Shown here: piece after piece, positions 62,866-64,000 of the stretch
How the letters are laid out: each line of letters starts with the position of its first letter
Position numbering within the stretch: position 1 is the first letter of the stretch
From: Tetragenococcus osmophilus
Lineage (GTDB): Bacteria > Bacillota > Bacilli > Lactobacillales > Enterococcaceae
Direction of reading: 5' to 3'
DNA length: 64,000 nucleotides
NCBI RefSeq assembly: GCF_003795125.1
Contig: NZ_CP027783.1
Coordinates: forward strand, 1,860,001 to 1,924,000
Translations under genes and position numbers: made by a program
Notes under the pieces: generated by a model
Told to the model about the DNA's origin: nothing
Database searches by the model: none
Seen by the model: the letters and a program-made list of their open reading frames with translations, nothing else

Positions 62866-64000
62866 CCTGAATGATTTCTAAAAAGCTTGTGGATAACTTT
62901 CGTCCCGAATGAAAGAGCCTTTTTGATGTTATTGAATCTTTTTTTTGCCTTTTTTTGGCAGATGACGGTGCTGGACAGCTTTCTATGCCTAAAAATAAAC
63001 ATACTTCTTCCTAGAAAGTCTTTAAGGCGAAAATCAAGGCGCTGTTTTTTCTTCTTTTGTTCTCATTTTTATAGATTCAGCCGCTGGATTCTGGCCAAAA
63101 CGTCCCAGAATAAAGTGTCATAAACATTCGTATTCGAAAGATGGATCTGGATTTGTCGTGCATGTTCCGTCATTCTGCCTGCTAGATGAAACAGTTTAAA
63201 ACGGATGGTATCGATCACTGTCGCTTTTTCTGTCGAAGGAAAGGTTAGATGCTTCATCAAATGAATGATGTTGTAAGCCATAAAGCTTAAGGCTAAACGC
63301 GCTTGATTGGCTGTAAACGAAGTGCTATCTGTTTTTTCGGCAAAGAAGCCGCCTTTCATTTCTTTAATGAAGTTTTCCATGTTCCCTCGTTTTTGATAGA
63401 GTTGAAAAATCGTCTTGGGATCGAGATTCTCAAAGTTTGTAACGATAAACTGAAAATCGGTAAAGAGTAAGGATCCGGCAGGACGAGTGGCTTTCATGGC
63501 GACTCGACGTGATTGTCGCCATTTATTCGCCCGATAGTCCATTAGAAAATATTGTTGTTCGGTTTTCGTATAATCGGTGTCGTCTTGATAAAGGACTTGA
63601 TGTTGAATGTGGTCGAGCAAACGGGCGTTGCTTTTGAGTTTGATCACATAACGGACTTGACGGTCTTCGCAATGGGCAAAAATTTCGGGCTTGGCAAATC
63701 CGCTATCTCCACGAACCATGATCAGAGGATCACTGGATCGCTGTTGATAACGATCTAACATCTCCTCGAGATAATCTTCGGCATGGGTAGACGTATAGGA
63801 TTTTCCGTGACGATGGCGAACATCTAAAGCAAGCCCGGTTAATCCTTCAAAAGCGACAAACGGATGATAGCCATTGATACCATAGTGATAGATAAACTCG
63901 GCTTTTTCTTGTTTACCGTAGGTGGGACAAGATGTGGAATCAAAATCGAGCACCAAGTGTTGTGTATTGTCATGGTCCAACCATAGATCCGCTAAGTCTT
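62866..64000 (-). mobile_element. IS1380-family insertion sequence, second copy (cut by window end)
   Basis: Begins with CCTGAATGATTTCTAAA, identical to the right end of the copy at 43399-45078, and continues as its reverse complement to the window edge. The 5 bp before it are ATTAT. The other end lies outside, so the target duplication cannot be checked. Confidence 0.92.
63069..64000 (-). CDS. IS1380-family transposase (partial at window end)
   Basis: C-terminal ~310 residues of the same transposase as at 43553-44875, on the opposite strand; the start lies beyond base 64000. The frame is open to the last base. It contains the catalytic HLVLDFDSTSC, MVRGDSGF and GNMENFIKEMKGG segments. One residue differs from the other copy (Thr for Ala in TDSTSF), so the two copies have diverged very little. 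Confidence 0.9.
   Translation of the reverse strand, partial: DLADLWLDHDNTQHLVLDFDSTSCPTYGKQEKAEFIYHYGINGYHPFVAFEGLTGLALDVRHRHGKSYTSTHAEDYLEEMLDRYQQRSSDPLIMVRGDSGFAKPEIFAHCEDRQVRYVIKLKSNARLLDHIQHQVLYQDDTDYTKTEQQYFLMDYRANKWRQSRRVAMKATRPAGSLLFTDFQFIVTNFENLDPKTIFQLYQKRGNMENFIKEMKGGFFAEKTDSTSFTANQARLALSFMAYNIIHLMKHLTFPSTEKATVIDTIRFKLFHLAGRMTEHARQIQIHLSNTNVYDTLFWDVLARIQRLNL

Noticed and set aside
62887-63123. Small frame at the end of IS1380, also present as a complement at 44821-45057
   Set aside because: It overlaps the transposase end and the non-coding IS tip in both copies, so it recurs only because the IS is repeated.
1-64000. tRNA or ribosomal RNA genes
   Set aside because: Reading both strands I found no tRNA cloverleaf ends or rRNA blocks; rnpB and the T-box are the only RNAs I can support, apart from the bridge RNA candidate.

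Overview
This window is a stretch of low-GC Gram-positive chromosome. Gene content and order (cdaA-cdaR-glmM, rexB-rexA, a fused RNase PH/RdgB, dnaD // pbp1A-recU // ypsA-gpsB-rnpB-rlmL) point to the Enterococcaceae. Very acidic, low-complexity tails on exported proteins and the mix of insertion sequences make Tetragenococcus my best guess. The genus is an inference; nothing in the window proves it.

Layout. 1-6.7 kb: end of whiA, a DsbA-like thioredoxin-fold protein, the c-di-AMP synthase operon with glmM, two membrane proteins and a nitroreductase. 6.9-19.4 kb: the RexBA recombination nuclease, a YodB-like HxlR regulator, a T-box-controlled pheST and trpS. 19.6-24.2 kb: a glutamine/glutamate ABC transporter and an ISLre2-type element. 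24.3-36.7 kb: racE, RNase PH/RdgB fusion, a YfcE phosphoesterase, the c-di-AMP receptor CbpB, MscS, divergent fabI/fabZ with two FabT-type operators, MupG, Obg, RNase Z and small membrane proteins. 36.8-43.2 kb: recJ, apt, an SOS-controlled small membrane protein, lexA, ynzC and tkt. 43.4-53.7 kb: an intact IS1380-family element, a glucosaminidase, perR, dnaD, an IS3/IS150-family element, pbp1A-recU, ypsA, gpsB, rnpB. 53.7-64 kb: rlmL, then an accessory zone with an integrase remnant, a decayed AbiEi antitoxin, an IS110-family element, an aldo/keto reductase, a frameshifted Na/Pi transporter, a DinB-fold protein and a second, partial IS1380 copy in opposite orientation.

How it fits together. 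Several genes serve the cell envelope (glmM, racE, mupG, pbp1A, gpsB, glucosaminidase). Two parts of c-di-AMP signalling are present (synthase CdaA with regulator CdaR, and receptor CbpB). Others serve DNA repair (RexBA, RecJ, RecU, LexA).

The most interesting signals are: (1) a perfect LexA box over the start of an apparently strong promoter driving a 64-residue, two-helix membrane protein next to lexA, where Bacillus would have the division inhibitor yneA; (2) an IS1380 copy that sits inside the 17-bp spacer of a promoter serving the glucosaminidase gene; (3) an IS3-family element inserted into the 3-nt loop of the dnaD/pbp1A terminator; (4) a structured non-coding end of the IS110 element that could encode a bridge RNA; and (5) a palindromic operator in front of the nitroreductase that may belong to the nearby YodB-like regulator. 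All functional statements come from reading the sequence and knowledge of the families; no searches or structure predictions were run.
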